This document shows positions 35,203 to 45,622 of a stretch of 64,000 nucleotides of DNA, piece after piece. Under the pieces are notes generated by a model that saw only the letters and a list, made by a program, of their open reading frames with translations, was not told the origin of the DNA and ran no database searches. Each line of letters starts with the position of its first letter. The first letter of the stretch is position 1. Made by a program: the position numbers and the translations under genes. The stretch is from NCBI GenBank assembly GCA_954871525.1, contig OX940865.1:17374606-17438605 (forward strand), given 5' to 3'. The stretch comes from Parietaria judaica (lineage: Eukaryota > Streptophyta > Magnoliopsida > Rosales > Urticaceae).

Positions 35203-36676
35203 TCGGAAGAGAAGGTACATGAAATGCCTGTTGGATGAGAATCACAAGTTAGGAGAGAAAAAAGTAAATAATTGAAATACCAGGGGCAGATTAGTCTTTT
35301 GGTATGTGTTAAGACCCTTTAGTCTATCTACGAAGTAAAGCAAAAGTAACTCTGAAGGTCGAAGGGAAAGGAAAATTAGTCTTCTATTGAAGAAGGGTAG
35401 TTTGGTCTTTCAGTTTAATTTATGATCAGGTAGTTAGCTTACCTACCTCTGTAATTAAAGTAATTTTGGATTTTAATATCGTTACTCGAAATGAAAATTT
35501 TATAGAAATTTATTAGATAGTCTACTTCAGTTTTCTCGCAATCAGTATTTTTTTTATCGATTCAAGAACAATTTTGGGTTACGTTCTTATCGGGAGTAAA
35601 TGTTTATTTTCTTATGCTATGCAGATCTAGGTGTATAAATGCTTCCATTGCTTAAAAGAAGTTACAACTTGCATATACAAAGAACAGTTGGTGGAGAAAA
35701 TCATGCATAAAATTTGGAGGAATTCATCGGTCTTGGGTTCGTTGTTTCTCTATTATTCAAGAACGAACCAACGTGCAATCTGGCATCGACTCGTGAAGAC
35801 CTTTCCGAATTTGTAGAAACATTGATGCGCAAATTGCATCTTGTGGAGCATAAACTGAAATGGCGGAACTAGTGGCTAAAAATCTTTATTTGCGGAGACG
35901 CAAATGTGTAATTATGTTTTTGGTTTCATCCCAATCTAAGATGGTCATTCCAAAGTTTTCAGAGTTTTCTCCTTTACCTTTTGTAGTATACGATTGATGG
36001 AAAGTTCAAAAGTGCAGTATTTTCTTATTGATCTTTATTGGCCCCAATCAATGGGAGTTTAGTTGCTACTAGTTTTTTTTTTCTTTATTCTTTTTAATGA
36101 AGGGATTGATCAGACCGATCACGTCTGAGTTACCGAGGTTTAGTGGCAGCTCGCTGGTGGAAAACTGTAAACTAGTTGCGGCCTGTGAAAACCCGTTACT
36201 TTTTCCGTCTCATGATGTACCGAGAGTATGCCGATGAGTAACTGATAGCTGTATTGTATATGGAAGAATTGATGGTTGCGGTGAACCAAAAACAAACCCC
36301 AATGATAGTTGTAATGTATTTAGAAGAATTGACACTGTAATTACTTAAGTTATTTCAATTGGTGCTAACGACACTTTAAAAGTTTTTTGCAACAGAAGTA
36401 CTCAATTTTCCACAAGATCACAGTTTTCGTGAATGGAGAACGTGCTATACAGATGCATTCAAACCTTATATCCATGTAAAGAGGTTACGGGTTGACCGTG
36501 ATCGCAACTCGGGAATTCCAAACCTTTTCATTTGAACCAAATCTTGGACTACTATAGAATATTTACAACCTCAATTCATTGAAGTCCACATAAATATTCC
36601 AAAAACTTTCACAAGTATATTATGATATAGATACGTACCATAATTTCATTACAATAACCAACGGTCATTCTAATCT
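35203..36676. other. 3' flank and intergenic, no gene seen
   Basis: AT-rich. Short open frames (for example 35631-35816) have no recognisable content and are probably part of the 3' UTR or chance. Confidence 0.4.
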
Positions 36677-36915
36677 CTAACAGTAAGAAAAACCGGGGAT
36701 TCCATTCCGGGCAAGGTGGGTTTCGGGGTCGAGGATGAAGATGTTTCCGGTGAAATACAGCGAAGGATTCGTGAATCAGATATCGCACAGATAATTCAGT
36801 GCCGGGTTACATTATCAAAGGGATTGTCTCGTCATGAGGCCCTTGGTGATCTCCGACTTGAGCAGCCCCGGGCGATATCCCGTTAACTCTGATGTTGCGA
36901 GCCTCATTATTACCT
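36677..36915 (-). pseudogene. C-terminal fragment of a short-chain dehydrogenase/reductase, frameshifted
   Basis: On the minus strand the pieces NIRVNGISPG, LLKSEITKGLMTRQSL, VRYLIHES and SLYFTGNIFILDPETHL...GIPGFSYC read in order. They match the end of plant ketoacyl-reductase-type SDR proteins (NSISPGLFKSEIT, then the SGNxxxVDxG region). At least two frameshifts (an extra G in CCCGGGGCTG near 36862, another near 36760) and stops after QSL break it. The catalytic YxxxK part is absent. Confidence 0.75.
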
Positions 36916-37053
36916 GCGATCTTATATCAAGTCAGTATGGTTTTTGATAGTCCAATGGGATCCGATATCCAAAAATGTAGCCCAAACATAGCAGAGACAT
37001 ACAGTAAACTCAATTAGATGAATTCCCAGATACTTTGTTGCAATAATCGATGA

Positions 37054-37153
37054 CAAAACGACACGTTCATGGAGAGTACGGCCGGCTAATTGACGAACGC
37101 GTGTCAAAACGACACGTTCACGGACAGTACGGCCGGCTAACTGACCAACGCGC
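37054..37153. repeat. Tandem duplication, period 51 bp
   Basis: CAAAACGACACGTTCA, then GAGTACGGCCGGCTAA / GACAGTACGGCCGGCTAA and TGACGAACGCG / TGACCAACGCG occur at 37054-37104 and 37105-37153. It lies just beyond the U6 3' end. Confidence 0.85.
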
Positions 37154-37194
37154 TTTTCCTCGGATTATACGGCAAGAGATCGAAATTTGCTAAA

Positions 37195-37244
37195 AAAATT
37201 TGGACCATTTCTCGATTTGTGCGTGTCATCCTTGCGCAGGGGCC

Positions 37245-37276
<32 letters not shown>

Positions 37277-37296
37277 TCGGATGTCCCCGAAGGGAC
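37195..37296 (-). ncRNA. U6: U6 spliceosomal snRNA
   Basis: The minus strand begins GTCCCTTCGGGGACATCCG and continues through the invariant ACAGAGAAGATTAGCATGG (ACAGAGA box and AGC triad region) and CGCAAGGATGACACGCACAA, ending AATGGTCCAAATTTTTTT with the Pol III T-run. The length is about 102 nt. I see one change from the usual plant sequence: ACACGCACAAATCG instead of ACACGCATAAATCG in the 3' part. The 5' half is unchanged. Confidence 0.96.
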
Positions 37297-37318
37297 GAAC
37301 TCTACCTCTCACATTCCA

Positions 37319-37363
37319 TTATTTAAACGCTTCAAACTTCGCGTGCTTCACCCATGTGGGACT
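37319..37363 (-). promoter_or_regulatory. U6 promoter: USE and TATA element
   Basis: The upstream sequence element AGTCCCACATGG (37352-37363, consensus RTCCCACATCG) and the TATA-like TTTAAATA (37319-37327) lie on the minus strand. The two are about 24 bp apart, which is the Pol III arrangement in plants, and the TATA is about 25-30 bp before the RNA start. The USE has one mismatch at its end and the TATA is not the ideal TTTATATA. Confidence 0.8.
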
Positions 37364-37771
37364 TTCTTATTGTGCTATGCTATATTGTCGTTTCTTACTT
37401 TTGCATGTACGATTTCATTCTTTAGTATTTAATTTTGGGCTGTCTCTATCTATCTATAAATAGATATATATATATATATGTGTGTGTGTTATTGTGGCTA
37501 ATTGAAATTAGTCATTCTGAAAAATGAAAATGGATCAAGGATATGTTAAGTTTGTTATCGTAATATAATTCAATAGACATGTTCTAATTAGAGGTTTTTT
37601 ATGAATAATATTAAAATATTATACAATAATTCCATTTTTTTTATTATTTTTTTTCCTGTTTGTATTGGATATGCTTGAACTGGATTGTTGGAGTACTATG
37701 GCAAATGAAACTTTTTATTATATCTGCCTCCATAATAACATATTGAAACGACACTTATCTTTAAGATAATA

Positions 37772-38271
37772 CTAGTGGACAGCACCGCGCTTCGCGCGGT
37801 GGCGACCAATTTACGATTATAAATCTAAAGAGACTTTTTCATTAGATTTATCGTGTCTTATATTTTAATATTAATAATTACTCATCGGAAAGAACTTAAT
37901 AAAGATAAATAATAGACCACTCTATAAGAGTGCAGTAGAACATCGATACATCAATATTCTATAAATTAATAGTCTCGATAAATTATTACTTTTGTATGGT
38001 GCCTACTCGGCTACTATAACACTAACATTCTAAGTTTTTCTCGATAAATTAATAAATTGGTAGAATAATAAAATCTTATGGTCCTAACAATATTAATTTA
38101 TACAGACTCAATTCTATTCCATCTCCATCTTGGTGGCATAACCCTTGAAAATTTTGCTCGATCAATTGAGTCCAAGTGGTAATATGAAAACTAACAAAAA
38201 CAAAATCTATAATAGATTTCATTACTCATTATTCATAGTAGATAATAGTAGTAAAATAGTAGCAGAACCCT

Positions 38272-38302
<31 letters not shown>

Positions 38303-41176
38303 GGAATCCAATGAAAAAAATGTATGAATACAATGCACGACTGAAACTGAGAAATAAGAAAATCATAGGGGAACTGACGAACTTACACTTGATTGAAGAA
38401 ACCCCCCCTTAATCAACTTAAGGAAGACCAATGCACATAAATCAAATGAAACTCACCGGAATAGAATGACCATAACTCCAGGAAAAAATAAACTAACCGA
38501 AAAACGCGACAACCTAATTCTTGCTTGAAGAAATCCCATTGAAAAATCAACAAAAAGAAAATAAATATAAATCTAATTAAATTCACGAACTTGCAGAAAA
38601 ACAACAATAGAAAAGAAAAACAATGTCAATTAATCAAAACAAACTCTTTAATCCTTGGAAAATAAAAAATGCAGAAGCTCGTGTGAAATCGAATAGGGAG
38701 AGGGCGAAGAAACTAAATGGTTTCTTGTGAAGCATATAAATGAATTACCAAATGGTATAATAATGAATACGTGGTGAGTTTCTTTTAAAAAAAAAATGCG
38801 GTGACTTTTTATTTTTATTTTTTTATTAAATACAATTTGAATGTGGTGATATTTAACGTGGTGATACTCATAAGTCATATTAACTCGTGACCAAAGAGTA
38901 GAGAATTTTGAAAATATAGTATTTAAAATATGAGGATTTTCAAATCATTCGCTTTGCTTTGTGTGACTGGCCGCACAGCTACGTAATATTATGAACAAAT
39001 ATAGTTGAAAGTTTTTTTTCTTTAAATTGATTAATAACCTAAATATGTATTGATCGTTTGACATCACATCAAACTCAACAATTAGTCAGGACGTAAATAT
39101 ATTTTAAAGTTCGATTAAATAGTTAAAAAAAACTATTATTTTTTATGCAAATTCAATAATAAAAAAATTATTGAATATGTAAGACTTGGACAAGATAAGT
39201 GTTTGATACTTTGAATTACTTAAAGAGTATTTATGCATTAATTTTTTAAATGAAACTTTGTGATATTTGGTTAACGTATAAAATATATAAAGACCTTGTA
39301 ATTTTTTTTATAAGAGTAACGAAACTGTCGAAAACAAAAGAAACAAATGCCACATTATCATCTATATATATTTTCACCAAAGTGCGGGGGGTTACAAAAT
39401 CGGGAAAAATAAAAACATAATGATTGATGAATATTTGTTAATAAAGAATATCAAATTGGAGTAAACAAAATAGCTAAAAGTACGAAGAAATGTATGGACA
39501 TGTAATTGTAAGTTTAAGTGTAAACATTAATTAATTAATTTACCCAAAAAATAAAAGTGTAAAGGGCCATTGCAACCAAACATCAACTATTGCATAAATT
39601 ACACATGAATTAATCATGCATTCATGATCGATTACAATGTTAACATCAAATCTAAAAACGTAACAAAAAAAAAAATCTAAAATTGCCACAAATTAAATAA
39701 AACATTAGACGATAATGCACTGAAACATACTCTCATGATAATCGTCAAATTCCTGACGAAATACACCGAAACAGTAGGGAGAAGACTCATGGTTAGACAT
39801 GCGGAGAAGGTTCGTCAAGATTTCTATAGAAGTGAAACGAATTCCAAGAAGCTTAACAAACGTCGTGAAAAATGTAAAAGAAAAAAAAAACAAAGAATGC
39901 AGAGAGAGCCACACTAAATTGGTCTCTCAATATGAAATTTGTTCACCTGTAACCAAGGCCGACTTCGAATCTTAGGGACCTTTTTCATAATAAATATTTT
40001 AATTATAAAATTTATAATAATCACATAACATACAGAAGAAAGTTAAATCCATAATACCCAATATTCGCAAAAAATGGTATGGTGAAATTTCTCAATAAAA
40101 TATTTTTAATAACAATTATAAAACTATAAGCACATAAATCAATTAAAAAAGAAAAAAGTTAAATACCTGATACCCAATCATTCAATCCAATTTTAACAGC
40201 TCCAAAGTTGAGCAATTGTGAAATCTACTTCGAAAACACTTATAAATCATAATAAATTTAAAAAAAATATCAAATACAAAATTATAATTAAAATAAAATT
40301 TTAATCTTACTTCTTCAAATGAATTATCATACCTTTAGATATGTTGGAGTGGGACACGATTTCCCAACTTCACTGCGTTGTCAATAAATTCAACTAAAAT
40401 GCTAACACATATTCAACTAAATTAATAATAGCTCACAGAGTAATATACACACAATCGACAATAGATTAAGAAAGATGGACCGAAACCTGTAATTGTCGAT
40501 TGGCGAGAAAAAACTCAGTTCAATGAGGATCTAGAGGAACCAAATTGGGGTTAAGTATAATTTTTTTCCCCATTAACCAAAACGAAGTGTACTTAATATG
40601 TCATCAATGAGAACTAAGTGAGAGAAACCATTCCACTAATTCAATGATAACTCTTAAAGTTCAAGATGACTAAGAACGTCATATGCATGTCCCAATTGCC
40701 TTTTTATATTCCATATTTTGGTGATTAAATGATATTTTTTTTCTTTGTAAAATGAATTGTATTTAACTCCTAATACAAAATCTAAGAAAATGAGAATCAT
40801 GAATTCTTGCTTTCAAGTTGTGCCATGTAATACCTCAAAACTCTCCTATATGTAAAATAAATATACATGTAATAAACATGATATATGCATGTATAAGTGT
40901 GTGCTTTTAATGAAAAAAAATAAAAAATAAAAAAAAGTTTGTGCTTTTAATGCGTTATGTTAATATATAATGCATGCATTTCTATATAAATGCATTTAAT
41001 TTAATGTGTTTCTATAAAATAATGAATGTGAATGTAGTGATTCATTAATGATGAAATATTTTTTTCATGAAAAAAAAATCTAAAATATAAAAAAATAGAG
41101 AATGAGGATTGCTTGATTTGTAGTATGCCATGTCATCTAGTGAGATTTTCCTTTTATAGATATATATAGATATAGA
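37772..41176 (-). mobile_element. Probable non-autonomous Helitron, 3.4 kb
   Basis: Read on the minus strand, the 3' end has a perfect 8-bp hairpin CACCGCGC-GAA-GCGCGGTG (37783-37801), seven bases, then CTAG (37775-37772) followed by T. This is the Helitron 3' signature (hairpin, then CTRR, insertion before T). A matching 5' end preceded by A is TCTATATCTATATATATCTA with TAAAAGGAAAATCTCACTAG following (41176 downwards), which resembles plant Helitron 5' ends. There are no inverted repeats and no target duplication, as expected. No Rep/helicase is encoded. The interior is AT-rich, with a possible Emigrant-like fragment near 37945-38000 and a TA microsatellite at 38277-38301. The 3' end is well supported; the 5' end is less so. 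Confidence 0.6.
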
Positions 41177-41418
41177 TTTATCTAAACAAATATTATATTC
41201 AATTTTGCTTGTGCTAGCATGAATTTGGTTAATGAAGTGACGATTTAGATGGTGTTATTAATACATTTGAGGGTTTAAATTAGGAGAAAAGAGATGTTGA
41301 GTATGAAACGACATCTTGAATTATTATTTTTCTTTTTCTTACAAAAACTATGTTAAAGGTAGCTTTTACTTATTTATTAGAAAAGCAATCGAATGACTGA
41401 AAAGCATATATATAATAA

Positions 41419-41954
41419 GGGTTAATGACGGTAAAAATACCTAAAATTTGATCAAAGAACTCTTTATGTGGCCAAAGTCTAAAAGTGGTGGCAGAAATAT
41501 CCAAAGTCTCATTTAGGGCGTGATGACGCGTTGCTCCGACCTGAGCTATGACCCCAAAGTGCTTCCCTTTACAGTAGCGCGAGCTGGATAACCTTAGTTC
41601 ATATGGAAATAGATATCCTCTCTTAAACATAACATCTTCTATGGAAGGATGGGATGGGAGCTCTTTCTTGTAAATTATATGATGGACCACTCCATTTTCG
41701 TAATACAGTTAACTACCCGTTAACTCTGGCCACGTGGACAATATATGGGTAGCTAACATAATATTTTTTTGCCACGTGTTAGCAACCCACGTTTGTCCAC
41801 ATGGCCAGAATTAACGGGTAAGTTAATTGCGCTACGAGAATGGAGTGATCAACACTCTAATTGAGACTTTAAGTAATTTTGCCACCACTTTTTGACTTTA
41901 GGTACACAAGAGGTTCTTTGACTAAACTTTAGGTATTTTTGTCCTCATTAACCC
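41419..41954. mobile_element. Foldback MITE, 536 bp
   Basis: It starts GGGTTAATGACGGTAAAAAT and ends ATTTTTGTCCTCATTAACCC. The arms stay complementary through CAAAGAAC(T/C)TCTT, the CCAAAGTCTAAAAGTGGTGG region and GTTAACTCTGGCCACGTGGA. The flanks are AT-rich, without a clear duplication. Its structure and theme (long inverted arms, a purine-rich middle) match the MULE-type foldbacks at 16922 and 48747. A half copy lies at 49623-49840. Confidence 0.75.
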
Positions 41955-42541
41955 TATATAAAAATATAAAGGAAAAAACAATCTTAACTTATAAAAATTG
42001 CAAAGATAACAAAATTAGAGTAATTCTTACAAATTTGTACGCATTTTCTCTAGGGCTTTAGCCGTACACCGTAAACTTTTAAAATATAGCACATTATGTC
42101 CTAAACGTTAAAAATAACAGAAAATACTAATTTGTCACAGAAAATACTTTTTTTTTCATAACTTTTTCTATCTTTATTTTTATTATTATTCTTTTACGCA
42201 TGGGAGAAAATCTGCCAAAGGTTAAAATTTGAAGGGCAAAAACATACCATCATCAAAACTACTTGAATTCATAAATTCATAAATTATTTTGTTTGCCAAA
42301 GACTTCATTTGTCACATTACCACTTACAATCTCAAAGCCTCATCAGTTTCAGATAACAACCTGATTTCGAGGGCATAAATTCAGCACCATTTTTAAAACA
42401 ATATTCACAGCAACCAATTTACAAATGTAAACAATGTTCACGACTTTTTTTTTCCTTTTTCTTCGCACTCCCTAACGATACGAGCACTTTGTTCTCTTCC
42501 CCGGGAAATTAGTGATAACAACGGTTTGTTGAAGCTTTCTC
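41955..42541. other. Intergenic, no gene seen
   Basis: Downstream flank of the VPS55-like gene, AT-rich. No supported feature. Confidence 0.4.
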
Positions 42542-44616
42542 TCACCAGTCGTCCTCGAGGCTGGCATGGTGGAAGCACAAGACGGTGCACACGAATATGA
42601 AGAATGAGACGAACTCGATGAACATAGCGCCGGTGGAAATCATGTGCGCGTGCCTCAGAATGATGGGAATGGCTATGCTTCCCATGCTAGACATTCCCGT
42701 CAAGAATTTAGCCGCACCTACCCACCTGGATGTTAGAAACGAAAAAAAAAATATGGAAAATGGCAAAAAAAATAAAAAACTCATGAATAAGCATAAGTAA
42801 GGCAAAAGTATGGATATCTAAAATGGCAAAAATATGGATATCTACAATCTATTAGATAAAAAACTCACCCTCCACCTTCTCTGCTGGTCAGAAATTGGGT
42901 GGACCCACCACCAAAGAATAAGCAAGGCATGGGTACCATTACATACATGAGAGCTGTTTAAGAATAATTAAAATATGTAAACCAAATTTGATATGTATAT
43001 ATATAACCATGAAACTAGACAAAAGAAAAGGTACTTAGCAGCTTCACCAACCTGCTAACATTGGCCACCAATTGTTGTATAATGCACAAGCCTGGAAGAA
43101 GTGGATTACAAGGGTACCGAAAATGAGTTGCGAAAAAGAAAAAAGAAGAAAAAAAAGTGAGAATACGAAAATGATAATGATAAATTGCCTTGACCATTTT
43201 TTAGCAAACAAACTCCTTATCCCGGTACGCGATCAATACTAAAATAATAGTAGCATTTTTAGGAGGCCGGGTCAATTTTTTTTATTTTTAGCAAAAAGAA
43301 ATATATATATATATATATATATGTTTTTCTTAATCACGTTAGCAAGACAATTACTTGGAACGAAAGATACACAAAGTGTATTGCTAGAGAAAGAAGACAA
43401 TACAAGACAATTAGCAGAGTTTAGAAAATATATCGGTCCCAAAATATAAAGAAGCATCCAGTCAATTTGATTTTAAAAGGTGTAACTGTAAACATTCAAT
43501 TGAACTTGAAAACGTCCAGCGATTTCGAGAGTCGAATGTTAGATGATCATGAATTGGGCATAGAGATAATTTATGAACAGTCATATATCTAAACATACAC
43601 CTAATAGTGATTAATATTTAATCTAACTAGCACTAAAATGTTAGCATTCTACAAATTCAACTAATACGTTCGAAACAAATTTCAAAGAAAGTAAATATGA
43701 ATATCGAAACAAAGATAATCTACAGATTCCCACACTACCATAATCTGATAAACTAATGCTTTGAACTTCGAACTACGAGCCTACCAGGATTTGCAGTAAG
43801 ATACTAGACGAAAACATAAAAGCAAGCCCAGCAAGACTGCAAAATCATATAAAACCCGAGTTAGAAAAGCTTGTTAGTTGAGCAACAAAGTTAGACCAAA
43901 AAGGTGATATAAATTTGCCCGCTTACACTGAAGATTCGAAGAAGACGAGAGCAATTCCAAGTCGTCCACCATGGTTAAACAGAACAAAAGAGAATTAGAC
44001 TTGAACCAAACGATAAACGCAAAACACACGCGAATTCAAACACAAAAATCTATGTTTCTTAACCATTCATTTTTTCTACGCTACTCTATGGTCTACTTTG
44101 CCTCAAAGCCGAAATTCAGATGTTCAATCGTGCAACATAGTTGCCTCGGTTCAGATCAAATTGCCCAGCACCGGTTAAACTTTGACATCAGATACGATTA
44201 TAAACGCGTGTTTACGGGCAACTTTCTAGATCAAGATTCTCATCTTCTGAATTCCATTGTATCGTCTCGCTGCGATTTCGAAAATTCCCGGGACAATTAT
44301 TTACAAATCCAACTGCAATCAAATTGTTTTCCTCATCTACTATTCATATGAGCGAGAAAGATACTAATCGCGAGCAACAACAGCACCAAACCCTAACACC
44401 ACACTCTCGGCTCCAGAATTAACTCAAATTCATTAGACATGGCTAATCAAGCAAGCCCTACGCATGACCAACAAGCAAAAAAGCACTTTCCATTCACTAA
44501 TCTCGAATGCTTCGTCGAGCTACGCACAATTTCTTCCGAAGTAAATATAAAAAGATATGAAATTCGCGAGTCCATAGACTTGGCAGATTCAGCGTACCTT
44601 CGATCGTCATCGCCAT
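42542..44616 (-). CDS. VPS55: VPS55-like endosomal/vacuolar membrane protein
   Basis: Minus-strand exons 43836-43785 (LAGLAFMFSSSILLQIL), 43091-43052 (ACALYNNWWPMLA), 42953-42869 (LMYVMVPMPCLFFGGGSTQF) and 42725-42542 (WVGAAKFLTGMSSMGSIAIP ... FFIFVCTVLC, ending DDW) join in frame with GT-AG borders. They give the four membrane segments of the VPS55/LEPROT family, which works with VPS68-type partners in endosome-to-vacuole traffic. The part before 43836 is less certain. GRLGIALVFFESSV (down to a donor near 43929) continues the frame and looks like the first membrane helix, and an ATG exon MAMTIE (44616-44598) with a good donor lies upstream, but I find no AG acceptor in a suitable place before GRLG. 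Confidence 0.85.
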
Positions 44617-45622
44617 TGTTGAGACTCTCAAACAGGTCTTGCTTCGCCTGCGATTGAGGGTTTCGATCGCGAACGAGCGGAAGAGGAAAAAAAGTCCGAG
44701 CTATAAAAAGTGAAACTTGCGGCTAAAGTCTTCAATTTTGTTTTCATTTTTTTTACCAACAATACCTCAAAGTCAATTTTTGACGGCTGAAATATTTAAT
44801 ATTAGTGTTTTCTTACGGTGGCATGGATAAATAACTGAAAAGTGTCACGTGGCGTCACGTTGACTGCAACGTTGCATAGTCATGTTATGTATTTTATTTT
44901 GCGCGCATGCGAAAAATCAATTTCGAAGCTCAACTGGCGAACATCGATAAATTTCAAGTCAAGTCTCCATAGCTCAATTTTTTTATTTTTTGTTTTCCGC
45001 CTAGATTTTACATAAATTTTGAAATTTAATATTTTTAATAAATAACTAAAAATTATAATTCGGGCAACGGGTTTTTGCTTTTCAGCTTCGGGGATCGCTA
45101 GTAAATAATAGGTTCCCGGCAGGTAGCGAACACTGTCTATATTATACAAATAAAGGATATTAATTGCAAAAGTACTAAAAAAATACCCAGTAGTCCTCCG
45201 AGTCCAAATTCCGTACAGCTTCAGTAGTTTAACAGACACTTTGCACTTACTTAATTTTACAATTTATTAATCTTTTCTATATTTGATCACATTTTAATAG
45301 TTATATTAATATTTTTAAAAGTAAATTTTAACTCGCACAATTTGGGAGAATGCAATTTTATAAAAACTTTTTTTTTTCTTTTGAAAAACTTAAACTTATT
45401 TGGAAGTCATTTTTGTATTAATCTATGGCCTTGAAAACTTAGTTCGTTGGATTCATCTAATTAAAATTCAATTTCTCATTATTTTATAAAACACACTAAA
45501 ACTTAATAAAAGAGATATTCGCAACAAAACTACCAGTAAATACCTCAAGTTTCACGGCATATTCGATTGTCGAGAGTAAAAATAAACAGCACATTTTGAG
45601 TGGGTCCTCACTCCTGTCTCTC
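44617..45622. other. Intergenic between VPS55-like and NPF copy 1
   Basis: The first 100 bases hold the VPS55-like 5' UTR and promoter; the rest is AT-rich. The phrase AATAATAGGTTCYC..GCG..TGTCGAACACTGT-like (45105-45140) recurs at 59438-59480, an unassigned small repeat. Confidence 0.4.

Noticed and set aside
42585..42800. Plus-strand frame MHTNMKNETN...
   Set aside because: Antisense of the last VPS55-like exon.
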